Positions 10,512 to 22,639 of a stretch of 64,000 nucleotides of DNA are shown here, piece after piece. Source of the stretch: Incurvaria masculella (taxonomy: Eukaryota > Arthropoda > Insecta > Lepidoptera > Incurvariidae); contig OX335659.1 in assembly GCA_946894095.1 (NCBI GenBank), positions 875,501 through 939,500 on the forward strand. The letters are read 5' to 3'. Made by a program: the position numbers and the translations under genes. A model generated the notes under the pieces. It did not search any database. It was not told where the DNA came from and saw only the letters and a program-made list of their open reading frames with translations. The stretch's first letter is position 1, and the number at the start of each line of letters is the position of its first letter.

Positions 10512-10560
10512 GGGGGAGAGGAGCCGGGGGCGGTGGCGGGGAGCGGCGGCGGGGGGAGGG
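10512..10560 (+). other. G-quadruplex-prone G-rich run
   Basis: At least five G-runs of three or more bases lie within 50 bp, including GGGGG, GGGGG, GGGG and GGGGGG. The G-rich strand is the template strand of the minus-strand host gene. Formation of a quadruplex is inferred. Confidence 0.6.
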
Positions 10561-11289
10561 CAGACGTCGTGACTGTTTGGTGTCCGTTTGGCGAATTTTC
10601 AAGGCACTAGCGATTTGTAAAACTTAGTACATGTACATTTAACTACCCGGGAATTAGGATTGGCTAAATAGAATTCAGTTCCGCTTACGCTAAGATGGGG
10701 CTGTCATACAAACTGCAATGCTATGCACGGCTCGGCTTTGCGGCGGCAGCGCTTACTTTTACTGAAGTACGGCTTGGTATTTCCTGCAACTTTAGGACTA
10801 CTTGGCATCACGCTAAATCGCCGGAGGAGCGACCAACGGAATAAAATCCTTGAGAACCAATTACTCGATTTAGATGTGCATTGTATCTACGTCTAGCCTG
10901 ATTCTACTAAAAACTTATAGATTACATAATATAACGCTTCATTACCAGAATGGTAAGTAGTAAGTCTTAAAGTCTTATAACATGCGAACCACTTACCTGA
11001 TTCATATGCGTATTTTATCAATGTATAGCATCTCTGGGAGCAGTCAGGTTCGAGATGGGTTACTGTTTTCGATGTTGAGGCGGCTGTGGGTTGGAGTCCA
11101 CGCAAAACTTACCTACGTTACACGTTACTTACTAGGTAAGCAATGTAGCAGTGAAAGTTCAGAAAGGTTCTCGCGGCAAATGTTTTTTTTTTAATAGCCA
11201 CCAAACGTCAACGAAGCTCTAAATGGGAATTATTGGATGTTTCTCATTAAATCATGCTATTTCGGCTCGAACGATCTTGATTAAATTTG
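10561..11289. other. intron, nothing recognised
   Basis: Non-repetitive intron sequence. Short frames on both strands show no family motif. Confidence 0.4.
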
Positions 11290-11415
11290 GTACATGGATA
11301 CATTGTCCTGGACCAGTTTGACCCTATTTTGGACCAGTCATGTGGGCTACTTTTTATCCATGAGATAATTTAGCCGACACTAACCCGAGCGGAGCCGGGT
11401 ACCGCAGCTAGTTAT
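11290..11415 (+). mobile_element. fragment of a repeat ending in CTAGT
   Basis: The end CCGAGCGGAGCCGGGTACCG followed by CAGCTAGT resembles the end of the repeat at 43000-43242. A CTAGT end suggests a Helitron-type 3' terminus, but no hairpin was verified. Confidence 0.35.
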
Positions 11416-11848
11416 TTATAATAAACAACGCGAACCTTACACGTTGTCATGGTTTTTGGTTTTCAGAGTCTTTCTCACGATATGCAATTTTTCATGCGTT
11501 TGAAACAGTTTTGTAGAACACATTCCATTCCAAAATAACAATAAAGTGTCAAACATCGCCGATTCGAAAGCTTCTAATGCGTTTTTACTGTTCTGGAACT
11601 GTACCGTACGAAACTTGAAACATCTTGGTAGTCAAACGAAGAGGTTTCTTGTTAATGGGAAATAAAAAAAATCTTCCGAGTCAGGACTATGCCACATAAT
11701 TAAATAATATACAGGATTACATCCAGTCGCTCAACTCCATACAAAGTCCCGATTCTGTGCACCTGTAAGGCACATATCACTTGTATGGGTTCTAAAATAA
11801 TTTCGCGGTGCTTAACAGTCGCAAATTTTTTCGAGATCTTCTTTAAAA

Positions 11849-12078
11849 AAAAACGGCCAAGTGCGAATCGAAATTGCACATGAAGGGTCACGTACCATCG
11901 TACAAGCTTTACTACCAAAAAATCACGTTTTTTGTATCGGGTCCGCCTTTACTTTTTTTATTTTTTTATTTTGTCATCTGTTCTTGGTTCAACAGTTCTT
12001 GAGATGCGTGACAGACAGACGGGAGGGCGGGCGGACGGACGGACGTTCCATTGGCACCCTTTGGGTACGTAACCCTAA
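11849..12078 (+). mobile_element. TCCG-core interspersed repeat
   Basis: It starts with AAACGGCCAAGTGCGAATCG, continues through CGTACCATCGTACAAG and GACAGACGGGAGGGCGG, and ends TTGGCACCCTTTGGGTACG. Both ends are present, but the core is shorter than in the copies at 51408 and 53802. Confidence 0.75.
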
Positions 12079-13200
12079 TAACAGAACCAGCAGTTCTCGG
12101 CCAATATTTAAGTGACAACCCTGACACTCGATGGAGGAAAGGTGTTATCTTAAAAATTGCCTGAGTTGAGCTACTGCTATGGCCCCGGTCGCACAGCTAT
12201 ATATCTACTGTGACTATAGGGAGGATACTCCACATTTTTAATGTTTCGCTGCTCCAAACACAAGGGGCAAACTGTATGATGCGTCGTTTGGCTTGGTTTT
12301 CCAAGCTCGCTGACAGCTCGTGGTAAACAGACTTTGGTAAACCACTCTTCATTAACCGTCCTCTAGTTTCATCGTCACCAGGTGACCTGTTTTCGCTCCG
12401 AATGTGGCCAAATTTTCTTTAAAGTGCTTCGGGAGCGAATTTTGTCGGATTCTTCGTCGGATTTTGCTTATGTTGGAAGCTTAGAATGAGGATAATAGAT
12501 CTAAATCCAAAAATTCTTCACTATTGGCAATTTCAAAGACGTTATTCTCATCGGTTGAATCGTTGAAGAGGTATCCTTTACCACCTGACACGAGTGGTCT
12601 TATGATAATCGAAAAGCGAATTCTGGATACAACTGGAGCCCAGCGTTCTTACACCAAAGAAATTCATGCAGTAAATTTTAAATGTATGTACCTTTCTTGA
12701 TAAATGATCAAAGCTCAAAATATGTCGCATGACGATGATGATATTTTGTGTAAGGGCGGTTTTTTCAATTTCCTTCACGAGATTTGTCACTATAAACAAG
12801 CTGGTGAGACACACTCGAACATTCTAAATACAGGTGAGACACGGAGATTCATCATAAAATATTGAAGTATGCACCTCAAAATATAAAAGTAGTGTTGGTT
12901 AGTCATGTTCGTAGTCATGTTCGTATTTTATCACGATTTTTTTCCTGGAAGGAATTCATTTTCGTACGTGACTTGACCACTTTGAAATGACCGTATAGGC
13001 GTTGCCTATAAGCTTGAATTGTTTTGAGCTTTCAATTTCAAACTATGTTTTGTTCTATATTCAAAATTAGTGGTAAATATTTAAACGTCTTGTAAAAGGC
13101 ATGCCTTTACCACTAGCGAAATGTTGCAGTGTTTATTTATGAAGTGAATAAATATAATTGATCAATAAAATAATTTAATATTTTCAGTTAATCTACTTTT
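12079..13200. other. intron, nothing recognised
   Basis: No coding segment or repeat shared with the rest of the window was seen. Confidence 0.4.
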
Positions 13201-13204
13201 TCGT

Positions 13205-13385
13205 ACTAAGCATGTACGTCGCTTATTCCAAGGAATGTGACATGTATGTATGTATAATCGGCCGTGAAGCAAGTACACATTCATTAAAGAAAGACCTCTA
13301 TAAAAAGAACTACTTTACGAATAAACTGCAAGGCTGGACCCGAACCAGCAAAACATACCATTCGCGGGTGTTGCGTCTAATCAAT
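13205..13385 (-). mobile_element. TIR element with tRNA-like core, one end truncated
   Basis: It begins with GTACGTCGCTTATTCCAAGG and AATGTGACATGTATGTATGT, the inverted end seen complete at 36530-36745. The tRNA-like core follows (GGCTGGACCCGAACCAGC, then CATTCGCGGGTGTTGCGTCT). The second inverted end is missing. Confidence 0.65.
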
Positions 13386-14610
13386 TATTACTTAAATTTT
13401 CACCTCTTAAATTTTCATTTAAATAAATGTTAAAATGAACGACTTAATTAAAAAAGTCAATTGGGTAGGAAAATACAAAGGTTGGCAACACCTTTTAACC
13501 AATGCTCACCCAACGGTATCCAACCATTACTTGCACTCAATATTGTAAGCACATATTAGTTTAGATACAGATTTCCACGGCGGCCTCCGGCGGTCGTGTC
13601 CCTACATCATCAACACCGTCACAATTACCAGCCTGTCAGCGGATCGTCAATCAGCCTAAACGCGTTCACGTCCCGAGCTCTGCCTCCAGACTTCAAGCAA
13701 CAACCACCCCTATAATGATCGCACTCAGGATTCAAAATTCATTGCTGTCACTAAACAGATTGTCGCTTCGGCAAAGCGATTGATCCATCAAATTTATAAA
13801 TTGAACGAAAATCTACCGTATGTTGAGAGAAGGATGATTGAGATTTGAGTGATAAAGGGGAGGGAAATTTGATTTATTGGAAGCCTGGAAATCGTTGACG
13901 GGTAAGGATTGCAGTAGATTATGTGAAGCGGAGTGGCAGTTATTGTCTCTGTACACCCGCATATTGTCACCATACAGAAGTAAAGAAGTTTGATGAATTC
14001 ATCAGAGATATTCATTGCTTAGAATTTTTGTTTGTTCCAAGATTTCATTCCAACATGTAATTGTGATCACATCATGTGGTTTCCAACTGCCAAGCATGTA
14101 AATGTTTCATAGATTAATCGCAATTGCTTTCCCATCTTTAGTATCTTGCACTTTTTAGGTATGGTTATGCATCGGAGGCTTGTAAACTCAAAAACAAAAC
14201 AACTAAACGCATTCTTGTACTTCAAATTAAAGTAGCCATATTGGCCTCGCTTTTATGGTGCGGTTATTATCTTAAAGTAGCTTGTGACTGAAATATTTAC
14301 CGGGGCCATTTTATGTTAAGTATTATCTGATCCATGATGGTCGAAGCAGCAAAAAAACTTGGCTCTGTCTTCCATCCGGTCCAACGTGCAATATAAGAAA
14401 GTCCCTAACACGGCAAGTAGTTTATTTGTGGTGTTTTGGGCTAAGATAAGTACAGTAGGGGTGTGGTATTAAGTAAATAAGAAAGATTTGTGTTCAGATT
14501 CCTATTAATTGCTTGAAAATGCAGACGAACTTAGAAAGCTTGAACGAAAGGATACAATTCGTGTCAGACATTTTAGTTAGGACATGGATGCATTTGAAAC
14601 GTCGCCTCAC
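13386..14610. other. intron, nothing recognised
   Basis: A slightly GC-richer block lies at 13575-13720. No coding segment or shared repeat was found. Confidence 0.4.
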
Positions 14611-14721
14611 CTCCCTCGACCTCGCATACGAGAAGGACATCGGCTCCTTCGCTGTAGGGCTCCACCAGCTTGGTCCGGTCTCGTCGCTTGCCGTCGAAGA
14701 TCGTCGGCCTCCCAGGCGGGA
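14611..14721 (-). CDS. Side-family Ig protein, exon 3 (first half of Ig domain 2)
   Basis: This 111-bp exon joins the end of Ig domain 1 to the start of Ig domain 2. Joined to exon 2 it reads FTVIIPPGRPTIFDGKRR, then EPYSEGADVLLVCEVEGG, which holds the first cysteine of domain 2. The acceptor is TTGTTGCAG at 14722 and the donor is GTGAGG after 14611. The first two bases complete the Ile codon split with exon 2 (phase 1), and the last base starts a Gly codon finished in exon 4. A linker with PP-x-RP-x-I at the start of domain 2 followed by an acidic patch before the Cys is characteristic of Sidestep-family proteins. The neighbouring introns are about 10.5 and 12.9 kb. Confidence 0.85.
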
Positions 14722-15689
14722 CTGCAACAATTATGCTAGTGTTAGTATGCACGCCAGTTGAACACTCAAGCACAGTTGGGTAACGTCGACACATTGTGGT
14801 TTGAGCTTGAAAATAAAGATTATTCTTTCGAGCCAAATATTATGATTAGCTGATTTAAATCAATAAGTTTTTTTTTCTCGCATATATTCCAATGGAGAAT
14901 GGAGGAGGATTAATGCTGTAAAATATACGAATGGAGGAGAGAGGAGAACTGAATTTGATTAAATCGACAGTAGGTCAGTTCCATTACAGTTTTTTTTTGC
15001 ATAAATACTGACTGGTCCCAACTACAAATCTCAAAAATATTGGCATATTGTTATTTGATTAGTTTTTTTCGGTTCTAGTGCTCCACAAATATATTTTTTT
15101 TAATTTTCAAAGACGATTTGATGAGAACCAACGAGAAACTTCAATGACAGCTTGCCCCTTCTGCGAGTATGCAGAAGTAGTAATTAATTTTAATTTTCTA
15201 AGGCGGCCTCAAAATAACATTAATTACTTCTTCATAACCTTAGCAATTACAAAATGTTTCCTTGTCAGAATCTAATTTGCAATATGCAGCGCACGGTCTT
15301 CAATTAATTGCTTGTGTCGTTTTAAAAGATGAAAGAGATTGCTTTATATAGGCAGTAAGTACCTTTTCCAAATGAAACTTGTTAGCATTCTCATTTTCAT
15401 TCATGTTCTAAGGTTTCTTTAAGATTATTTTACCCACTTTCAGTTTCTTGCTTTCTCGCTCCTTTTTCGTTCATTATATCCGTAATTTATGTTTAGGATT
15501 TCTTCACAAGAATCGAGAAGAAAGGAGCTTTTTAGAATTAATATAGTGTTTGTCCGTCTGTCTTACATAGATATCTCGAGGACCAATAATCCGAGACTAT
15601 ATAATAAGGATATAATAATATGCTCGTCGCTCTGTCGGGCGACGAGCATACAAATGACGAACTAGACAAACATCAACCCCTCTGGTGGC
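14722..15689. other. intron, nothing recognised
   Basis: AT-rich sequence with GAATGGAGGAG motifs repeated near 14890-14950. No gene is visible. Confidence 0.4.
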
Positions 15690-15770
15690 GGCATACATAC
15701 AACAAGGAACATTGGACCTCTTTGGGGGAGGCCTTTGCCCAGAAGCGGGCGTCTCCAGTATAAATAAAAT
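15690..15770 (+). mobile_element. RTE-type LINE 3' terminus
   Basis: One plus-strand frame ends HWTSLGEAFAQKRASPV before TAA. This matches the W-x-x-L-x-EA-x-AQ ending typical of RTE-clade reverse transcriptases in Lepidoptera. All upstream parts are missing. A (TTA)n run follows at about 15828-15850. Confidence 0.65.
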
Positions 15771-16430
15771 ATCAATCTTCTTATAGATTAAAAACTAGCG
15801 TGTAAAATAAATAGGAGAAATAAAAGGTTATTATTATTATTATTATTATGTAATAAGGGTGGCTCGAAACAAGAACAAATAAATTAATTTCGAATGCATC
15901 GCGTGAGGTAAATGTACAAAATATATAAAATATCGACTTTATAAACATTGCGAAAGCAAATATCTATTTTCAATATCGGAAAATCCTCCATATGTAAGGT
16001 TTAATAAAGCACAAATATGTAATCAAGGATCAATAAACATTGAAGAGGTAGTATTTTTTGGCAGTGGGTTAATGGGTTTAAATGAGTATTCAATGCAGAT
16101 ACATTTTAAATAATACAAACGGATTTACACCGTGTGTCAACATGCCAAATGCTACATTTGGCTGATCAAAGTTAACATGTGCTGACAACGAAAACAATTT
16201 AACCTCGGGACAAAGACAATGAGATACAATGCCGTTAGGAAAGCTTAGAGAGACTCTGATAGTTTCCTTGGTACATTTTCCGCGTGTGAGAGCGGGTGTT
16301 CGTCGCAACCTCGTTGCTATTCATACTCGTTATATAATATGTTATATTATACAAGAGAGATTATCGACAACCGACATATTGTTTTGAGCACGTACCATAG
16401 CCGCTAATTCGTCTTGATGTATTTATGTGT
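15771..16430. other. intron, nothing beyond a (TTA)n microsatellite
   Basis: The ATT microsatellite at about 15828-15850 is the only feature seen. Confidence 0.4.
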
Positions 16431-16432
16431 TT

Positions 16433-16530
16433 TTAAGGGTTTCTTACCTAAAGGGTGCCAACGGAACCCTATTAATAAGCGTCCGTTGTCCATCCGTTCG
16501 TCCGTCCGTCCGTCTGTCACAGATAGTTCT
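16433..16530 (-). mobile_element. TCCG-core interspersed repeat, truncated
   Basis: Only the outer end remains: CTAAAGGGTGCCAACGGAAC, CTATTAATAAGCGTCCGTTG and the TCCG run up to CTGTCACAG. The GGCCAAGTGCGAG end is missing. Confidence 0.7.
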
Positions 16531-16556
16531 CTTTAGAACTTTAAAAATGGTATGAT

Positions 16557-16890
16557 CTTTTTTTTTTATGCGACCTGACATGAATGGCTAATACCACACA
16601 ACTACCGTTATGATATTAGCCTAATACACCACATTTCCGAAGGAATTAGGTGCCATGCCATGACCTTCCCTTTATGAGGCACGGCTACATTGAACTGGAT
16701 GGAAAACACGGACAATTTTTCATTGCCGCTTCGACCATCTTTACATCCAATGCGATAGTACCAACCCGGGCGGGCTTAAACCCTACCACCTAGTAGGGGA
16801 AGGGGACCTACAGTTTTACATGGATTCCGAACCATGGAGCAGCTCGCATTCGTGACGAAATGCACTTATCGAACTCTGAAAGAGAAAGAC
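16557..16890 (-). mobile_element. tRNA-derived SINE lacking its tRNA-like head
   Basis: The plus strand shows ATGCGACCTGACATGAATGG, CCGAAGGAATTAGGTGCCAT and CCTAGTAGGGGAAGGGGACC, in the order expected for the inverted SINE. It stops near the junction with the tRNA-derived part. Confidence 0.8.
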
Positions 16891-17039
16891 AGAACACTAA
16901 ATTTGAGTATAAATTATGTTAATAATTAAAAGAAAATTGTTTCATTTATATTTGGATTTTTAACTTTTGTCAAAAGACTTAAGAATTTGGCACATTTTCC
17001 AATAAAGTTTTAATAGGGATAATGCCACCTGTTATGGTA

Positions 17040-17110
17040 CGTCGCTGTATGTTTATGTATTGGGCTAATATCATGCCAATTGGTGTAGTATTAGCCATCC
17101 ATGTCCAGTT
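17040..17110 (+). mobile_element. SINE 3' fragment
   Basis: It contains TATTGGGCTAATATCATGCC and TATTAGCCATCCATGTCCAG, then AAAAAACC. This is the last 60 bases of the SINE body, inverted to its neighbour at 17143. Confidence 0.65.
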
Positions 17111-17142
17111 ATATAAAAAACCACTATCTTAGCATCCGTTTT

Positions 17143-17352
17143 TTTTTTTTTTTATGTGACTGGACATGGATGGCTAATACCACAAGTTCTGTAATGGTAT
17201 TAGCCCAACACACCACATGGGAACTAGGTGCCATGCCAGGACCTTCCTTATATTGCACGGCTACATTGAACTGGATGGAAAACACGGACAATTTTCATTG
17301 CCGCTTCGACCATCGTTCATCCAATGCGATGGTACCAACCCGGGCGGGATAA
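17143..17352 (-). mobile_element. SINE, variant subfamily with TGGACATGG end
   Basis: The plus strand reads ATGTGACTGGACATGGATGG, then CACATGGGAACTAGGTGCCA. This differs from the main subfamily (CCTGACATGG; CCCGAAGGAATTAGG) at fixed positions. Copies at 40575 and 44010 share the variant. The head is missing. Confidence 0.75.
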
Positions 17353-17379
17353 ACCGAATCGTTCTTAAATATTGCACTG

Positions 17380-17835
17380 TCCACAATTACCAGTCAATAT
17401 CTAGCTTCTTTGAAAAATGTTACGGCTTTTCACGCGGCGTGAGGAGACATTCTCCGACGTTTCGAGCTGATCGTTCAGCCCGTTGTCAAGGAGGCATCCG
17501 TCACGTTCGTGCGCAGCAGACTTTTCAAACATATTTAACGACCGCGGTAACCTCAAAAGTATCATACAATATCTAGCTGTTTCATCATTTCAATTTTGTA
17601 ACTTGCAATCCTTATTCCTCCCCATCAAACCTATATCCGGAGCACCCTCCGCAGAGAAGCAGAGCACCCCCTTGTGGTAATCTGAGAACGAATCTTTTCT
17701 CAAACTCATTTCTCTGCCGCACAGCCAGGATATGGAACTGTCTGCCGGCGGATGTCTTTCCTCATGTCTATAACCTGGTAGTCTTCAAAAGGAATTTAAA
17801 CATTGAAGTTTTACTAGTTAAAATACATTAATTTG
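17380..17835 (+). mobile_element. Jockey/CR1-type LINE C-terminal fragment (decayed)
   Basis: Around 17697-17810 one frame reads FSNSFLCRTARIWNCLPAD, then VYNLVVFKRNLNI. This is the standard C-terminal motif of many insect LINE reverse transcriptases (RTARLWN-x-LP, then F-K-x-x-L/V). Upstream frames are broken. The related minus-strand copy at 34935-35245 carries the same motif. Confidence 0.7.
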
Positions 17836-17889
17836 TTTATGAATTCATAATTTCCATCAATACCCAGAAACTAAAACTAACGAGAATGA

Positions 17890-18180
17890 ATGCTCATACT
17901 AGAGTGCGCGTCACCGGGGTTGCCAGCCGCGGCGCGGCGTGGGTAATGAGGCATCAAGTGTGTACGGTGCGACACGGCACGAGGGCGACCTCTCGACGGG
18001 CCCGTCGCGTAATGAGCCCCACTCACGGCCGGCTCGCATTGTTGCCGGGAGGCGCCGAAGGGGACTGCTCCGGTATTCTGGTATTTATCGACAGGCACCA
18101 CCGTGCGATGGCAGCCATGCCGTGGGCGAACTTGTGTGTCAATTACCAGAATAGGAGATGCGGTTTTGTCTAGGAAATGC
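17890..18180. other. GC-rich non-coding block, possible regulatory DNA
   Basis: The stretch has many CpG and GC-rich words with no shared repeat. Several frames are open on both strands, as GC-rich DNA often is, and none shows a protein family. No function is visible. Confidence 0.25.
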
Positions 18181-18317
18181 AACTTAGAAAATATACCGCA
18201 AATAACTAGTGGCTCTCTGAGCTAGAAACATTCTTTCCAGGATGTGGCGATGTGTGTAGCTATTTACAAAAATGTATGGGGACGAGGAATTTTTTAAGCC
18301 TTACAACTCAACCTACC

Positions 18318-18395
18318 TTTTTAGGGTTCCGTATCCAAAGGGTGCCAACGGAACCCTATTACTAAGCCTCCGTTGTCCGTCCGTCCGTCCGGCCG
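18318..18395 (-). mobile_element. TCCG-core interspersed repeat, truncated
   Basis: TTTAGGGTTCCGTATCCAAA, GGGTGCCAACGGAACCC and a short TCCG run remain. The rest is lost or replaced by the unrelated repeat at 18427. Confidence 0.7.
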
Positions 18396-18426
18396 TAAGT
18401 CGACGTTGTCGTTTACGTTGGAGTCC

Positions 18427-18550
18427 GAGTTTGACTTTGACAGTTTGAAGAAGTAAAACTACAGAATATCTAGTAAAAACTTGTATGGAGTTTGACGTTT
18501 TTGCGGAACTTCGAAGTTCCGTAAACGCCAGTTTAGGTGACAACCGGGAC
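18427..18550. repeat. interspersed repeat shared with 28862-28975 (inverted)
   Basis: GAGTCCGAGTTTGACTTTGA, CAGAATATCT and AACGCCAGTTTAGGTGACAA match the reverse complement of 28862-28975. An extra piece of about 30 bp is present here. The class is unknown. Confidence 0.65.
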
Positions 18551-18889
18551 TAGCAGTCCAGAGCTCGGCGGTTGCGTAAGCTATCCGAACCCTATTCACA
18601 CGAGATACTGACGAATATATTTATCTACTATTGCCTGAACCAATTCAATTTTAGTTTCTTTATTTCCTCTATTAGTTGTATATTACACACTCGGATTCGT
18701 ATTTTTTTTTGTTTTTTTTTCCTGTCGGTTCGATTACTTCTGGCGAAGAACAGCCGACAAGAAACTTCGTCAGGTTGGTCATTGTTTTATTTGTTTTCCA
18801 TTGATACTTACAAATCAATATACCTGAATCATGAGGAAGCTTAAACAACCGTGAAAGCTATGTTTTGATACCCTAACAAAGCTGTTTTA

Positions 18890-19405
18890 AAAGCCGATTA
18901 AGTGGAGCGAACAAAATCAGAGCTTGCAATGGTTGGACAAAACCAACGAGGAACTAACCCACCATTGGTTTTACTTTTGGCATTGAGCGATGTGCTAAGA
19001 CAAAGTTGGAGGCCCTGCATCGAAAGATTGGCACAACAACGAGCACTTTCTGGTTATACTGGGTTCAGGTTATATACTTTCGAAATTGGGGGTAGAGGGA
19101 TTATTAACTACACCAATCTTTGTGGGTAAACTTTGTGTACACTTTTTGACAGCTGCGGAAAACCAAAGGAAAACAAAAAAACCGCTTAATCTTTCTCATG
19201 TGAGCTTCAAGCTTCCGGTTGTAAGCAACACTGCATGGAAATTTGGCGAGTTAAGGACACAGGAAGCACCAAACACGCATCTCCTAGTTTCCGTACAAGG
19301 AATACAGGATCGTTTGCGCGATTCAGACGTACCTTCCGGAAGTATGTATATAATAAAGGATGGGGACAATCCGCTTGTTGGACCTTCCGTCTTAATACTA
19401 CCAGT
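18890..19405 (+). pseudogene. R4/Dong-like LINE remnant, frameshifted
   Basis: Three overlapping short frames give pieces of the same protein as the LINE at 45669-49235: GGRGIINYTNL, then HFLTAAENQRKTKKPLNLS and FKLPVVSNT, then EAPNTHLLVSVQ. In the intact copy the equivalents are GGRGILNLTNL, YFLTAAENNRH, FTLPVLSTT and ESPNTHLLDSVQ. The frame switches at least twice and most of the element is gone, so it is an older copy of the same clade. Confidence 0.75.
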
Positions 19406-20284
19406 TACTCGTATTTAAGCCTTGCGTGGGTTGACCTATAATTTAAAAACAACAATTCATGAAATAAAAAAATATGTTAATGAAATTGGTTATGTTTCTA
19501 GATAATATACCACAGATTTTACTATATAATACAATGTACCGTAAGTTAGTGCCGTTGGTAAGTGCCTACTCTTAGTTTTATGTTACTCGTTATCTGGCAA
19601 ATAACTCAAATTACATACAGTATTTTTATTGGGGTAAAAAACAATGATACATCAAATTTTACCAAGGCGCTTCGTGTTTGAATGTTCAGAAATAAATCTA
19701 GATATCATATTTATCAACTAAACAGTGGTGAACCAAAAGTTTGTCTTCCGAGAACGGAACCTCATTATGTAGTGCCGAATCAAAATTTCGTTCCTTCCAA
19801 TTTACTAATTAATTTACAAATATTGAATATAGAAATGTTAAAGACAGGACTATGTTTTGCATGCAATAGAAATGGTCCCTTTGGTTTGAAGTGTCACAAA
19901 AAATATTTGACAGAAACAGCCTCTTGTGATCCGGAGCCTTTTTGAGTGATCGTCGCCGCACACTAAAAATCCAAAAAATATTGCGAGTGATTCAGTGGAT
20001 GCAAAACTCCGAAAATAATGGAGCTAGGGGTATTTACGTCGATCTAACTATACCGAAACTAACTATAACGAATACCGAAATAAATGATGTTCAAAATTAG
20101 TTAGCATTATTTCGCAAATATAAAAAAAAATAATTGAAATACTTTAAGGCGTCATATTTATTCCTAGCTAGCCAATAGCGGCATAACTTTGCCATTTAGA
20201 TACAATTTTAAGCAAACAACTCACTGGAAAAAAATATATTAATATGGTTCCACTTTTTTTAGACCTTTATTTTTGAGATTTTTA
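19406..20284. other. intron, nothing recognised
   Basis: An 87-codon frame at 19682-19945 (plus) has a Cys-rich end (CFACNRNGPFGLKC) but no recognisable family and no splice context on the host strand. It is left uncalled. Confidence 0.35.
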
Positions 20285-22050
20285 TTTAATTTTTTTTTAT
20301 TTTATTTTATTGAAGAAATCAACAGCATAAAAGTAAAAGTTGTACATACAAATTAAACTAAAAATAAAGCCAATAATAGATTTCTCTATATAAAACAAAA
20401 AAATAGTCCAGATAGTGACAAAATGAAAATATTTTATAAATTATAAATTAAAGAAATTTATCAAAAAGTTAAGTTTAAAGTTAAATTAACAAAAAAACAA
20501 TAATGAACACACAATTAACAAAAATTAGCAAGAGTTAACAAAAAACTAAAACTGAAATTCCCACGAATAATAAGGTAAGGTAATACACAGTATTACCATG
20601 TCGGTAGGATTTATTTGTGTAGGTGTGTTGTCTTATGAGAGTGTGAGAGGGTGTGTTCATGTGTGTCAAAGAGGTTTGAGGGTGAATTTGTGAGTTTGAG
20701 AGTGGGTGCGAGGGTGATTGTGTGAATGTTTCATAACATAACATTAAATTTATGTTATACAAAGTCACCATATGGAAAAAATTATGAAAGAATGTAATTG
20801 TAGGTAACTGAAGAAGTTCATGCTCGAATCCAATGTATTATATTTTATTTTTATGTTAATGTTTAATTCTTATGTTTTTTTTTTCCAGAAACGTTTTTAT
20901 TCTACTACGCAGTTGATTGCAGGATGGTTTTTATAACATGATGCTTGAAAGTGCATTTGTTCAAATAAAATGGATCTATATCTGTAAACATTCGATTATA
21001 GGTGCGAGCTAAACGAGTGAGAGTGGCATTCTTGGCGTAATTAGTCCGGTGAGAGGGCACACTAAATAGAAAAACGACGGTGTGGCGTGTTCGGCGCTTC
21101 GGAACATGAAGCCCAAATGTCTCAACTAACGTCGGGCAATCTACAACTCCTCGAACTGAATCGTGCAATAATAACATATCCAATAGAACTCTCCTGTCGT
21201 TCAGTGGTAAAATTTTATGGTTGTTACAGCTTTCTTCGTACGATGAAAAAGACATTTTACACCGGTAATTTAGGTGCTTAATAAACTTAATCTGAATACG
21301 TTCTATGCGATCTTTATAAGTTGTATATTGAGGCGACCAGATGCAACTTGCATATTCCAGAATGCTTCTTACATAGGAGAAATAAATCAATTTTAGGCAA
21401 GCAGCATCCGTAAAAGGTTGGGTCACTCGAAGAATGAATCCTAGGTTTTTGTAGGCTTTATTGATTATTAGGTCGATGTGTTCTCCTAAAATAAATTTAC
21501 TGTCTAACTGAACACCAAGATCGCGAACTATCCTTACTCTTTCTATAGTGGTGTTGCTTATGGAATATTCGTAATCAATTGGTCTATTTCTCCGCGTAAA
21601 TGTGATGGTTTGGCATTTGGATAGATTGGCAGTTATGCGGTTATTCCTATAGTAAGCGGAGACACGATCAAGGTCATTTTGAAGTTTTTCACAATCAGAA
21701 ATTTCGTCTACTGCAAGGTATATTTTTTTATCATCTGCATATAGGAGATGTTCAGCGTGATGAAAGCAAGTGTAGATGTCGTAAAGGTAAGCGTTGTAGA
21801 ATAGGGGACCTAGGTGAGATCCTTGAGGGACCCCTGAAGGAACATCAATAAAATTTGTATTATAACCACCTAAAACTACGGCTTGAGATCTATTGGACAG
21901 ATAAGATTTAATCCAGCGTAATACATCTCCATGAATTCCTAACATATTTAATTTTGATAAGAGGATGTTGTGATCTACACGGTCGAACGCCTTCTCAAAA
22001 TCCGTGTAGATTACATCAACCTGAATCTGAGATCTACAAGAAGCACCACT
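20285..22050 (-). mobile_element. Jockey-clade LINE, 5'-truncated, with A-rich tail
   Basis: The coding part occupies about 22040-20905 on the minus strand. The remainder is 3' untranslated sequence to an A/T-rich tail near 20285-20311 (AATAAAATAAAATAAA in sense orientation). The 5' end is lost inside the reverse transcriptase, near 22040. Confidence 0.7.
20905..22020 (-). pseudogene. Jockey-clade LINE reverse transcriptase, C-terminal two-thirds
   Basis: The frame is open from the catalytic A motif (IYTDFEKAFDRVDH, just upstream of the first Met at 21945) to a stop at 20905. Motif B is SGVPQGSHLGPLFYNAYL, the catalytic box is YADDKK, and then LSKCQTITFTR. The later part carries YVRSILEYASCIWSPQY and the terminal helix region. 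The A and C aspartates are kept, so this piece could look active, but the endonuclease, ORF1 and the N-terminal part of the transcriptase are missing. It lies in the same orientation as the host gene, in the intron between exons 2 and 3, so it is transcribed as part of that intron. Confidence 0.85.
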
Positions 22051-22639
22051 GCGACATAAATATATTATGGAAACATGATTGGATTTTTTTATTGTTGCAA
22101 ATTTGTTGTTAGCTATAATAAAAAAAATATAACTCCATCAAAATTACTTTCTCCTTAATAGAAGATATTTTTTTTCTAAATTTTCCATATTTTTTTAACA
22201 AAATCAATTGAAAAACCACAAAAAAGTTGGTTTAATGTAGATTCCAATAATATATCACACTTAAACAGTTACATTACCAGCATGTCGAGAAAATGCAAGT
22301 TAAACAAAAATCGGAAAAAAAAATAAGAAATACTGCCACAGGTGGTGGTTGGTAACCGCCAAAGGTCCCACTATTGACATATTTAGCTAATTTAGTAAGT
22401 TTGACGATGGTATATGCCAGAAATTGTAAGATGTATGCATGTTTATTGTTGTCCTGTTTATTGTTGCAAATGCTAATTATGCCTTAAAATAAGAAAATAT
22501 GACCTGTCTGAGTGTAGCTTGTCTGCCAATTTGACGAATACAAATACAATACAATACTGACAAGTGGTTTAAAGTATATGCCAAGTTAAAATTCACTAGC
22601 AGGTAACCAAAGTTACTAACCCACCTTTGAACCAATAGA
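22051..22639. other. intron, nothing recognised
   Basis: AT-rich sequence without coding potential or shared repeats. Confidence 0.4.

Noticed and set aside
19682..19945. 87-codon plus-strand frame with a Cys-rich end
   Set aside because: The cysteines do not form a recognisable finger and the frame is isolated. It could be a TE remnant but cannot be supported.
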